Shown here one piece after another: positions 1 to 11,700 of a DNA stretch of 64,000 nucleotides. Both the position numbers and the translations under genes were made by a program. Source of the stretch: Nephrocerus scutellatus (lineage: Eukaryota; Arthropoda; Insecta; Diptera; Pipunculidae); assembly GCA_947095585.1 (NCBI GenBank), contig OX352765.1, forward strand, positions 22,226,254 to 22,290,253, in the 5' to 3' direction. Position 1 is the stretch's first letter; every line of letters begins with the position of its first letter. The notes under the pieces were generated by a model. That model saw nothing but the letters and a program-made list of their open reading frames with translations. It was not told where the DNA came from and made no database searches.

Positions 1-789
1 ACAGATACCTGCCTTCGTACGTAATACTCAAAGTTGTTCCATTAGGAGTTAGTCGTTATACACATTGTGTGTAGGTGGAGTTTGTTGGGACATCTTCTTC
101 ATCCCCTATTCCGATGCACTATATATATATATACTTGGGGAATTATATCCTCATCGAAAAAGTGAATTTTCAGCAAATGATACCAAGCATATACTACATA
201 CGATGAAGTCCTATAACATACTACTTCTAATTGCGTTCTGAAACAGAGTACAGCACAGGAAATTCCGAGCTGAACAGTTTTCGTTATTTTCCGTCCGTCC
301 GTTCGATCACACTGTCGGTGACATTTTTCACAGAACGCCGTGGACATACGTACTTGTATGCGTGTGCGTGTACGGGTGCTCGCATTCCCATTCACCTGGC
401 ATGTTCATGTGACGATCGTATGGTATGAATGATTTAATGAAAACCTGAAAACCCTCTTCAAATGTGCAGAAGCATACGTATACGGCGAAGAATACCTCTG
501 TCTTTATCGTAATCGGTCAGCACGTAAAAAATGACATGAACGACATTTAAATCGGTCTGCAAAATACATGAGTATGAATTTCTAAGGATTAATTGTGATT
601 TATGGTACGATGTCTATGAAAAGTTCTTAGAGCAATTGAATCTTTCTCTCTCTTACCATTTTTTGGAAGGTATGTAAAGGGAAAAATGCGGTGATTTCCA
701 GTGAGAGACGATATGCACAACTTTTGGCCTATTAGGTATTTTAAAATTAATGTTTTTTTGTGTATTTTCCATTTGTATTATTGTATTGT
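1..789. other. No gene recognised
   Basis: AT-rich sequence with a short (TA)n run at about 120-132. Short open frames on both strands overlap each other and show no recognisable protein. Confidence 0.5.
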
Positions 790-1880
790 ATATGTATTGT
801 AGGTATGGCGGTTAGCCATCAGCAGAATATGGGGAATAATCAGAATTGCAGGTGGCCGTAGTAACTATCTCTGATTGGTGGATCCATGTGGTGGCCGCCG
901 GTAATTTTCTTTCAATACATCAGGAAAAAAGCTGAATGATCCGGCTAGTCCTATCAAAGTAAGGTTGACACGCGGTCAATGACCTCGACTGTAAAAAAAA
1001 ATTATTATACGGAACCCAAAATACACTGATGAACGACGAAGATCACGGCAACGAAAACGGCTAAATGATTTAAGTATTTTCTCATGGAACTCAGGCCCAC
1101 GGTATAGAGCTCGACCTGCATAGCAGCTAGTAAATGTAATGCAGACATCCAGCAGATGAGATGGACGGGGAATGGTGTCTTACAAAAATCAGAATTTGAC
1201 ATATATTACAGCTGTCATGCAAGACATTATGGGCTCGTGTTGGGGTTTCTAGTCAGCAAAAGAATGAAACCTACCGTTATTGGATTTAAAGCAGTAAATG
1301 AACGGCTATGCGGCCTTCGTGTGTGGCGCAGATCTAACAACGTGAGCCTCATAAATGTTCACGCACCCATAGTGGATTCCCCAGATTATGAAAAAGAAAA
1401 ATTTTAATCAGTCGAACGGGAACTCCATGCCTGCTCTCAGTATGATGAAAAATCATTCTGGGATTATGAATGCAAAAATTAGTAGGTAGCCAGTATTCTG
1501 GCAGTACATTGGCACTAATGACAATGGACAACGAGTCATAGAGATGGCAGCAAGCAATAATTTGGTCGTTGCGAGTACAAGGTTTGCGCGTAAAAATATC
1601 CACAAAGCTACCACTCGCAACCAGATAGACCACGTGTTGATAAACCACCGCCACAACCCTAACCTAATGACGGTACAAACGTACCTACGTCGATTCGGAC
1701 CACTATCTTGTTGGTATGGTGCTCCGAACGCGGATTGCATTATCACGGAAGACTGCATCCGCGAAACAGATTCGATTCGACACGGCTGCCCTTCACAACG
1801 AAGAGATCAGAAACAACTACGGTCAAGCGATGTGACTCGCCCTAAATGCAGTTAGAGTCCTGGTGCTGAGATGTCCAGCG
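790..1880 (+). mobile_element. RTE-like LINE remnant, endonuclease part
   Basis: Reading frames with many breaks encode the AP endonuclease domain of an RTE-like retrotransposon. Visible pieces are IQQMRWTGNGVLQKSEFDIY and YYSCHARHYG near 1141-1225, then MKPTVIGFKAVNERLCGLRV and INVHAPIVDSPDYEKEKF up to 1405. Degenerate endonuclease C-terminal sequence follows to about 1860, including RNQIDHVLINHRH. The catalytic Glu of the usual IQEMRW motif reads Gln here, so the copy is dead. It is about 75-85% similar by eye to the reverse-oriented copy at 43080-44540. Confidence 0.75.
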
Positions 1881-2599
1881 TAGAAGAGAAATGGATACGC
1901 CTTAAGATTACATGTAATACATGACACAGCTGTCATGATAGGAAGAGAGCAACCCATCATTAAGTTAATATGCTGCCTCATCAAGTCCCCTGTGGACTTA
2001 ATAGATATGACAAGCATATTTACTTTAGAGAGAACAAGCCCCAGATGTAGAAACCAGCCCGTGGATTTTGGATCATATCTAGAAGAAGCATGTGCTAGTT
2101 TGTCAGGAAAGGCAATCCTGAAGTGTTGATGGTCTGACAGAGAGGCTTCGTCTGACACTTTGTTAGTTGTACACTTCGCGAATCGCAATTATGAAGGTAG
2201 GTTTGGATCCATTATTTAATATATCTACACTAGCAAAAATTCCCCAATTTCCCTATCACACTACCACCACTCAACTGACAACCAAGACCCACCTTAAAAT
2301 ATACCACCTCTACCTATCAAGTGCACGGTTTTCGAGTCAATCAACCAAACAAACAATACTTAGCCATCCACCACATCGCCCTTTACCCTAAAAACATCCT
2401 CCCTAACCTTCCCCAACACATCCCAAAGTTTCAGCTATATCGGATAAACTGTATTCGAGTTAGCCGCGAACAGACGTACATACTTACAGACATACAGACA
2501 AACTTTCATTTTTATATATCGTCACTATTAGTAATATCCTTAAAGATACTCACTCCTTCTATTGATGTTGTTGCTGCCCCAGACCTCTTGATGTGCATT
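1881..2599. other. No gene recognised
   Basis: Runs from the end of the LINE copy into simple-looking AC-rich sequence with CATACAGACA-type short repeats near 2475-2505. No protein family is recognised in any frame. Confidence 0.4.
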
Positions 2600-3690
2600 T
2601 GCATCGCATCCTATGAGGTACTGGAAGTTTCTATTCCGGCTGTTCTGTATCCAGGACCTCTAAGGGAGGAATGTTCTCGTCGTCGCCGGGGAAATATGCC
2701 GAAGCAAACACGATGTTCTGTGTTCCCCTCTCGGTCGGATCTTCAATCAGCAGGGCCATTAGTTCTTTCGTTATGAATTCTGCAATAGGAAGAAAGTTGA
2801 TATTCGTGACGATCAAGCAGGCCGACATTTGCACTGGTTCCCCGCATTTACCGATCAACTTCCGTTCCGTAGGCTCTTTATCTGTCCGCTTATAACCCAA
2901 GAATCTTGGATGAGACCAAGGGTTATATTTTCCTCGCGTGATGCAGGTTCGCCTGTAGCACCCTGATGGTGCTCATTAGTTCTCCCTGGATGTTAAAGTT
3001 GAAGGGGCGGCTTTAGCAAAAAAGAGCGCTCTTACTGGCCTTGCCCATGCGTAAAACATGTTTTAGTCGCCTTCTCTCTAGCAAGATCAATTTAATGAAT
3101 CCACCTCGGTGTAGCTGGATAGATAACCCATCTAATGCCTTCCCAAAAGAAGAGCATCAGGATTTCTCCGATATGACGCTACTTGCATCAACGATTCGTA
3201 GATGCGTCAGAGCCAGAAGTGGTTGATTCCACGTTCTTAGCTCTGACGCCCTCGCGAGTTTCAGATGGGGCCCGTTTGGCTACGCAGTCTGAAATCTAGG
3301 TAAGGTTCAGCTGTTCAGCCAACATGAGCTTGGCCATCTAGCACTCAACAGCTTCTCTATATACAGCGGGTTGCTTAACAGCAGGACCCGAGGCTGATGC
3401 GCTTTGAGATGCATCGGTCTCATAATGAATAAATAATGACCCACGAGTATCCGGGAAAGGAGGGCACCCATTACAGATACTGGTATGCCATGGAAAGTCC
3501 AGTTGAAACCGAAGGTCGCCAGGTATTCAGAGTCCGCATACTATGGACTAAGCACCCTCTTACTCATGCACCCTTCGGAGTATGATGTTCCACTTTGGAT
3601 TAGGAAAACCTTGTGCAGTGGAAAGGAATAGTCAAACCCTTCTCCCTTACCCGGGTTTGTGACCGGCATGCTACCCTTTTAGCAAAGCCG
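2600..3690 (-). mobile_element. R1/LOA-like LINE remnant, endonuclease N-terminal half
   Basis: The minus-strand frame 2631-2900 encodes INFLPIAEFITKELMALLIE, then NIVFASAYFPGDDENIPPLE. This is the pattern of the endonuclease domain in R1/LOA-type LINEs (hydrophobic strand, AYxPGD). Upstream on the minus strand, at 2900-3000, LGLIQDSWV resembles the family's IQEPW motif. Sequence from 3000 to 3690 is GC-richer than its surroundings and may be the preceding ORF1/5' part, but no frame is intact. The copy is broken, and clade assignment is tentative. Confidence 0.5.
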
Positions 3691-4862
3691 AGTTCCTCGA
3701 CTCCTTAGTGGTATTTACTATTTATATATTATAGCTTATAATTCTAGTATTTGCTATTAATATAAAAAAAATATAAAAATGTTATATTGAACCACCGATG
3801 TATTTTATTCACTCAATTTGTGACACAAGGTTACTTCGAACCCTGGAAGCCGCTAGTTCTATCTCTGCTGGAAATTACATTACAACGTATACATATACGT
3901 TAATTTTGTATTTTTTAAATAAATAATAGGCTTTTATAAGAAAACATTGAACATTTTTTTTAGAAATGTAGCACTTGACTCGGATCGATCCATTCCAAAA
4001 TCGGAAAGTTCTTGTTGTCTTGTGAAAACAATCAAACTTTTGTAAAATTTTACTAAGCCTCTATATTAAAAATCCTAACTCAATCCAAGTCAGAGTGGTT
4101 ATCGCCAGTTCCTGAAGAATAAAGTGAGAAAAACACAAAAGCATAGAACACCTCTAGCAAAACTGTGATAAGCAATCATCTTTTGATGAACTTGGTTCGG
4201 GGAAATAAAATGCACATGTAGCATTTTGGTATTGGTGTGATGTGTGAAGCTTAAATGTTAAGGAGAAAAATCGTGAAACTCTTGTCAACCGATATCTGGG
4301 CAATTTTGGTTAAACCATAAATAATTTAAAGAAATTGTAAAAAAACGTAATTTGATTTCTAGAAAGCTGGTCGCTTTTTTGCATTAACTGCGTGTCATTG
4401 GGAAGATGACAAAAATAAAATGTAAAATGTTCCTCAGAATAGCCCATAAAACGCACATCAACAAACGAAACTATGAAGGGTATGTCAAAAATCGATGAAT
4501 TTGAAATTCCAAAGTTATTATCAATAATTATTTGTGCATGCATACGGAGTGTAATCCTTTATTTATGACCTTAATCGTATCCAAATGGTATGCATGTCAT
4601 CGTCGCTTTGCCTGTCTCTTTCATATGCAAAATTCATGTTCATCAAACTCATAAAATGGAGAGATAAAGCGCTCACCGAAAGGACGAAATAACTTGGCAA
4701 TCACAAACGGTCGACAGTAGTAAACGGACGTTCGCTTGTTATCGGACGACAGAGTACACCGGGACACTTTAATATCACCATTAAGGGAAAGTGAACGGCC
4801 CAATATTATTATTATTACTATTAGTATACGGACATAATACCAGGAGGTGACCCGTTTACACA
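3691..4862. other. Upstream region of the IR gene
   Basis: AT-rich, no protein recognised. The last 60 bases before the IR start contain ATTATTATTATTACTATTAG and then GGAGGTGACCCGTTTACACA. Promoter elements cannot be assigned with confidence. Confidence 0.4.
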
Positions 4863-5783
4863 ATGGAATTTGAATACTGTAGGAAAATGTTGCTGTTGTT
4901 AATTTTAATGTGGTCATTAATTTCACAAAGATTCACAATCGGCATCCGGGGTCAGGACGCCAGGTCTCCAAGTTTTGCATCTTATTACGATGTCGCCTCC
5001 AGCCCTTACAATGCCAACATCGTCAACATCACCAGCCCCCAAGGTGTACAACGACAAACGTCTACAACAATGAATCTATATTTATCCGACAGCAGGAGTA
5101 CTGATGATATGTCGACAGGCAAACGTTCACTAACGGAAAATAACTCTAAGGATACTGATACTGATGAAGATGGCCGAAATAAAGATGAAGAAGCAAGAGT
5201 GGATAATAAACAGACGCAGCATCACGAAGAGGATTTCACCCTCCCCCACCAACAGTTAATTTATAAGTTCGCTATCGAATACAAACAAATACCCCGAGTA
5301 ACGCTGCTGACATGCAATCCAACCACCACCGAGAATCCCTCAATGGGACCATGGCAAAAGCACAATGAGCAAGACAAACGGATGTCATCGCTTGCATCAG
5401 GGAAGGCATCATTGTCAACGGGTACTATTGACACAATTGCAATATTGAGAATGTTTTCCAGAGGAGCGAGTGGACAACGCAACAATAACAATCATTACAA
5501 TGATGGCACAGAGCTATTGTCAAATCGAACAGAAGTTCTAGTTGGGTCATCTCGCAACGTGTCCGGTTCGGTACCGCGACCATCAGCAAAACGCACAAAC
5601 GATATTTTAATTAAAATTTTGCAAATCGGTCAATTAATCAATAATCGAGTCAATCGAGGAGTAAGCAATAATAGTGCTAGTGTTGCCACACGACTCGAAA
5701 TGCTCCTGCGAAGCGAGACACTACGTCAAATAGTTGTTCTCGATTTGTCATGTGGGCAGGCTAGTCGGAAGGTTATTGAAATG
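4863..5783 (+). CDS. IR exon 1: signal peptide and N-terminal region
   Basis: Encodes residues 1-307. The start ATG at 4863 lies in a favourable context (acacaATGg). A second Met at residue 9 begins the hydrophobic run MLLLLILMWSLI, a signal peptide. Residues 30-230 are polar, low-complexity and rich in Asn, Thr, Asp and Glu, with several N-glycosylation sequons. The end, with VVLDLSCGQ and RKVIEM, resembles the start of the conserved part of Ir75-type N-terminal domains. It joins smoothly to exon 2 (VIEM then ASNKGLFNSSYHWLL). The donor is GTGAGT at 5784, phase 0. Further GTAAGT/GTGAGT copies follow at 4-nt steps, and in-frame read-through meets TAA at 5793. Confidence 0.88.
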
Positions 5784-8700
5784 GTGAGTAAGTAAGTGAG
5801 TGACTGTGTGGTTTCTTTTACACACTCACTCGTGTGCATAATGCATGTCCTGTTTCCCTTGTCATTGAATTGTGTTCAAACTACGGCCAGTACAAAATAA
5901 GCTGGAGATCATTGCTGCTCGGAAACAATTATTGTTGCATTCGTTCAAACCACTATAATGGTGTATTGTGTCTGTGTGTAATAAGTGTTGTACTCGTTAG
6001 CTGTGCGTTTCTTGATATATTGTCGTCCAGGGATTTGCAGTTGGCAAACATTGGAAATTCATGTCATCCTTGCAATAGACAGAGAAGTATTAGTTACGTC
6101 CTGAAATATTGCTCTCCAACGCTTTGTAAAGTTATTGTTTCTGTTCGATATCAGTCCTGTTCCGTGTTTCTACGGCTTAAGCATAAAGTTAAGTTTTGTT
6201 GTCATTTGTTTTACGATGAGTAGTAGAGTTGATCCTTAAGGAAATCTGCAATGCACTCTTCTTTGTCAGTAATCACCTGTTCGTTGGATGAAAAACGCTT
6301 TAGCGAGAGAGATTTTTATGGTTTGTTAACAGATAGAAGTCCGAGGAAACCAAATCTTTCGAATAAAGTGAGTGTTCCAAAAAAAAAACTCATCATATCT
6401 ACTTAGTCCTTAACTTGTTCATTGCCGTAGAGTTTTCGTTAGCCAGATACAAGCTCCAGATTGTTTATTTTTTTTCTCCCATTACCTTGGTCTTTTGCTC
6501 ATTAACTTCATTAAGAAGCGGTGCTTGGGTAATTTATTTTAGCCTTGAGAAGTTAAAGGTTAATGAGGGACTTAAACATGAACTTACAGCGCCTTAAAAG
6601 CTTGATAACTGTTTAGGACGCGGTTAATTTAAAGGAGAACCTAATTACCAGTAAACCTGCTAACATGCCTCTCTACTTAGCACTATCTTTTCATAACTGC
6701 CTCTAATTCCGCACACCTATTCTTTACAGGTCATGGGCAGCGTGGCTCTGTGGAAGTGCACATAGCTACTGAGCAGGAGGTTCAGGTTCGAATCCCAGCA
6801 ACACCAAAAGTATTTTTCACGTTGTCCCACCTCTAGCGAATGGGTGACAAACGTTTCGAGAGTAATAACTTGTCACGGAAAGCTTATTTTTCTCTACAGG
6901 TCATCATCCAATTGTGCGCGCCATCTAAAGAGTGGCCCTCTTCAAGTGTTATATCCTGGCTTAAATTCGTAAAATTTGGGGGCTCTAGATGTTCTAGCCA
7001 TCTCAAACAACCACTACATAGTTTCCTAATTAGGTCGATATAGCTCTACAGCTAGTAAAGGGTTTTTCAATAAGAGTACTTCAACTTTTTTTTTGAATAA
7101 AATACAAACTGTTCGACTTTTGAACTAACTTTTTTTTTTATTAACGAATTTGAACATATACATATGACACATTTAAGTATGAAACTCGATTTCTTTTGCA
7201 TGACCACCGCGTGCACGTTTTACGAAGTGAGCCTCATCGCTGAAGATGATTTTTCGGTGAAAATCTGCATCATTTTCGATTTGCTCTTGAGCCCAATTCA
7301 CGAATCGGCGTCGCTTCAAATGGTCAAACGGCTTTAGTTGTTGTGTCAGCTTGATCTTATACGGATGTAGGCCAAGATCTTTACTATACGGTCGATTGTC
7401 GAACGGGCTGGCTTGTTAAATGGACCGTAAAATGGCCGTAATGCTCTTAAAGTAGCGGTAACAGAACGATTATTTTGATAAAAAATTTGCACGATTTGCA
7501 ATCGCTGTTCACATGTGTTGCGCTTCATGATGAAATGTATACTAATTAAGTTTCCAAATGACAAAAGAACAATAAAAAATGTGGCGTCGTAAACGGGACA
7601 GAAAATCGTTCGTTAAATTTTTCGATAGACACAACCCAGGATATCTTCTTCACCTTCGGTATAGTTTATGTTTTAAAGCAATAGATCCGGACTGAGATGA
7701 TAATGGTCTTATACAAGGTCTTTCCAGTGGTCTGATTAATTTATGGTTTATTAATCAATTGCCCATCTTAGACCAGCCAAAGTAACTGTTGAGAATATTT
7801 CTGAGTTAGTTTCGTTATCAGATGTTATAGTGGATCGAAAAGAAGTCTGAGAATACTTCAAAATTATAAATAGCTGTCTATTGTGACGCTTTGATTAATA
7901 TGTCTATATAGAGAGTCCCTTTATGTTAACAGCAAATATCTTGTCTTGCCCTTATTAACCTCGATCTTAAAATGCTTGGAAATGCACAAGTGATAGCTCG
8001 CTGGGTTCTGCAAATGATATTAATCTCGACAGCGTATTATTGCAATCAGCAGCATTCTTCAACAGACTTGTAAGAAATTGTGCTTCTTCGTGCACCCTAA
8101 CGTTTCGCATAATTATTTCAAATATGAAACTAAAGAAAGAACATTACAGTCTCTTGAAATCGAAAGATTCTGTCAGGTTTTTTCCAACCTTAGCAGCGAA
8201 AAATCTCCATCCGACAGTCCAGCATGACAGGGATTCCAAAATTATGCATGTAAGCCATGTTTTTATAAATGCTGCGGCTTTGATATTGATACAAAAGTGA
8301 TGAAAATCGATTTGTACTTGGGTCTTTTTCTTCCAGGATCGTTGTGGTGTGAATATTTGGTCTACAGTGGAATTTTTTTTTTGCCTAAAACCGCACTGAT
8401 AGAGTCCAGTCAGGTTGTTGGTTAGTTTCATCTGGCGTTCGTAGAGTGTGGAAGATATAGCCTTATAGGCGATGTTAAGTAGACTAATTCCTCTATAGTT
8501 GATGCAGTTTAGTGGTACTTGTTGATCAGGGAAACAATGTTGAAATTCATTATTCAGGCACCCTATTATCTGACCAAACTGTAGAGACCAGCTTGTGTAT
8601 TTACTCTACCAAATCATCTCCTCCAGTTTTGAAAAACTAGAAAACTGTAGAGTTTAATAAATGGACTCACCAACATTTCTTATTTTCCACAATCCTTAAC

Positions 8701-11700
8701 CTTCTTTATTCCGATTTGCATAGAGTATTATAAAGGTAATGATTTCGAACCAATGACATTTAACTGGGGACCTCTATCCAATATTAGTCGTAGACTACGC
8801 AATATTCTTTCTAAGAGAAATATTTGTTCCAGCTCCTTAGTATGTTCCAATAGCGTTTGAGTTTCGGAGTTTGTAAAAGACACGACACAGACATAACTCG
8901 CGAGAACAAAATACTCTCAGAGAAAGTGCACGAACTCTAGAGGCTGGATTAGGTTATTGAGATGTTGGTATCTCAGGCGCCAATAATGGTCTGTAATGAC
9001 CAAATCCAAACAAAGTACCACTTTGTAGGAGTATGTTTGAATAGTCGCCTAGATTTGTCAAAGCCGTCAAGCTTTTGGAGGCGAAGACGAGCAAGAGTTC
9101 TTTAAGAGGAGCTCAACACTGAGTCGGAAAAAAGAGATACCACTCGTCAACGTAGAGAAAATCAAAAAGAAGAAGGGTTTTCAAGTCTTCTGAAGTCTTA
9201 TGAACTTGAAACAGAAGTGGCTGAGTCAGACCTAGGTATTCATCCATAATCTATACTTACCTGCAATACTCGTTAATGATTGCACAGCGAGCCTAGTTTT
9301 ACTTTAATGTGTATGGCGAGTTTCTGTAGTAATTCAACCGAGTATGAATTTTAAACTTTATATTCCGTTTGACATTCGGAAAATGTAATAATTGTTGTGC
9401 CTTTGACCTCTTTTTATAGTTCTCTTTATGGGCAAATGTATTACCAGGATATCAGAACAGCACATGAGCTTATTTGAATCTACCAAGCAGGAATTTTAAA
9501 CAATAATTTCCGTTTGTCAATCTGATGTAATTTAACGTAAGGGAAATGTACCGATTATTGAGCCTCTGATCCCGTTTTTAGGGTTAATTTGTGTAAGGCC
9601 TTAAAACGTAGAATACTTTCCTAGAGTTACTTTAACTTTGGTATTGGATCCAAAGACACTAGCTGCAATTCCTAATTAATTATTTGATCAGACGATATAC
9701 CAGACAACCACTTTTTGCTTTTAGAGCCTGTTTATAACACTTTCTCGGTCCAATATTTCTATCTCAAATTTCATTCCACAATAATATTTCTCTGGTCATT
9801 CTGTCAGACTTATAGAGACAGGGCATATCTGCTTAAGTAACAGAGTGACATTTTGTTCTCTGATTATTATTTTTATTTCAGCTGCGGTTTTAAAGCAGAT
9901 CTTGCTTATGTAAGGGGTGGGCCAAATAATTTTTTTTAAAATGCAATAAAACAAAAAGTTCTCAATACTTTTTCAAATTTATTTTTTCATTGTAAAGAAC
10001 AATCTTTCCGATTAATTATGGAATGCTATTTCATTCAAATTACTGCCCCGGCTGGCCTTGACGTACCCCATACGGTCGGTCCAATTTTTGAACACATTTT
10101 CGATGGTATGCGGCATTATATCGTCAATGGCAATGCGAATATTGTTCTTGAGAGCGTCAATCGTTGCTGGTTTATCGTTGTAACATATATCTTTGATGGC
10201 ACCCCAAAGATAATAGTCCAACGGCATCAAATCACAGCTCCGAGGTGGCGAAATCACATCAGCATTTCGGCTGATAATTCGATCTTCGAAGACAGTGCGC
10301 AAAAGATCAATTGAAACGTGTGCTGTGTGGCACGGAGCGCCGTCTTGTTGAAGTGCCTGGAACAAAAAAATTGTTTATCATGGCGCGGTAGCGCTCACCA
10401 TTGACAGTAACGGCAGCTCCTTGCTCATTTTCAAAGAAAAATGGCCCAATGATGCCACCGGATCAAAATCTGCACCAAACAGTCACTCGTTAAGGATGCA
10501 TCGGCTTCTCTACAAAATGCGACAATTCTGCTTGTTTACATAGCCGTCAAGATGGAAATGCGCCTCATCCGAAAAGATGATTTTTTGGCCAAAATCGGCA
10601 TCTTCTTCAAGTCGATCGCAAACCCACTAAGCGAACCGAAAACGCAATGGGTGGTCTTTTTGCTTCAATTCCTGAACCAATTGAACTGTATACGGTGTCA
10701 TAACAAGGAAGCTAAATTCGTCGCAATGTTGTGTGTGAAATGTTCAATTCTTGAGCACGATGACGAGTTGACGTTCCCGGCAACTCACGCACATTCTCGG
10801 CTACAGCATCAACATTTTCGGGTGTACGCTGTACGGGTGTACGGGTGCTTGGTTCGTGTTGGTTTATTAATTAGTAAGCTTGTTTCTTTAACTTTATTCA
10901 CAATATAAATCACCTATGGAGCTCCCGGCGCTTCATTTCTTCCGAAATCAGCACGCAATTTTCGCACACGTTCTGCAACATTACCATGATTTTCGAAGTA
11001 ATGTTTCAATATTTCCCAGCGTTGTTCAAGCAAATACACAACCATTTTCGTTCAGCGGAAGGATAAAACTAACTTTCTGTCAAATCAGACGTGACATAAC
11101 CCTTACTATACTCAAAATAACCGCTAGTTCCAAAAAATAACGTTAGATGGCCCACCCTGTACATGAACTGAAAAGAGAGATTCTGATGCTGTATGGAAGT
11201 CAAAGGGTTAGGTTAGCATATAACGCAGGTAACATCTTTAAAGTGGTCTAAGCTTCATTACCGTGGTCTTCTTGAATAGATTCGGCTCCTAACCATGAAC
11301 TCATACATTATTCTGACCATTTGAAAAAATGGTGACAAAACTGAGTGATACCCTCATCTACTCCAGTGTTCTATTAAAAATATTGTCTCAACGATCATTA
11401 TCAGGGATACTTCGTCATCCTGTATGTAAATAGCATACAAAAAAAAACCTGACCACTGATATGTCGCCATGCAGACAATCATCATACACCACAATTGTTA
11501 GTCCCAGTTGTTGCCTTCGTTTATCAATTCATTTCAAAAGCAATTCTACCTTTGGCAACAAGAAAAAGTTTCATGCATAAAATATATGTAGCGTCCTTGA
11601 ATCGCTTTCAAGTGGCATTTTTATTCGAATAATAATTATTATTCTATCGAGTGCGCAGAGTAAAACCACAATTATCCTTTCCACAATCTTTGATTCTCTT

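Noticed and set aside
5834..6223. 129-codon open frame just after IR exon 1
   Set aside because: Lies in intron 1, is Cys/Ser/Leu-rich from T-rich DNA, and matches no family; the exon 1-exon 2 junction skips it.
10552..11140. Plus-strand frames across the DD41D element
   Set aside because: They are antisense to the decayed transposase.
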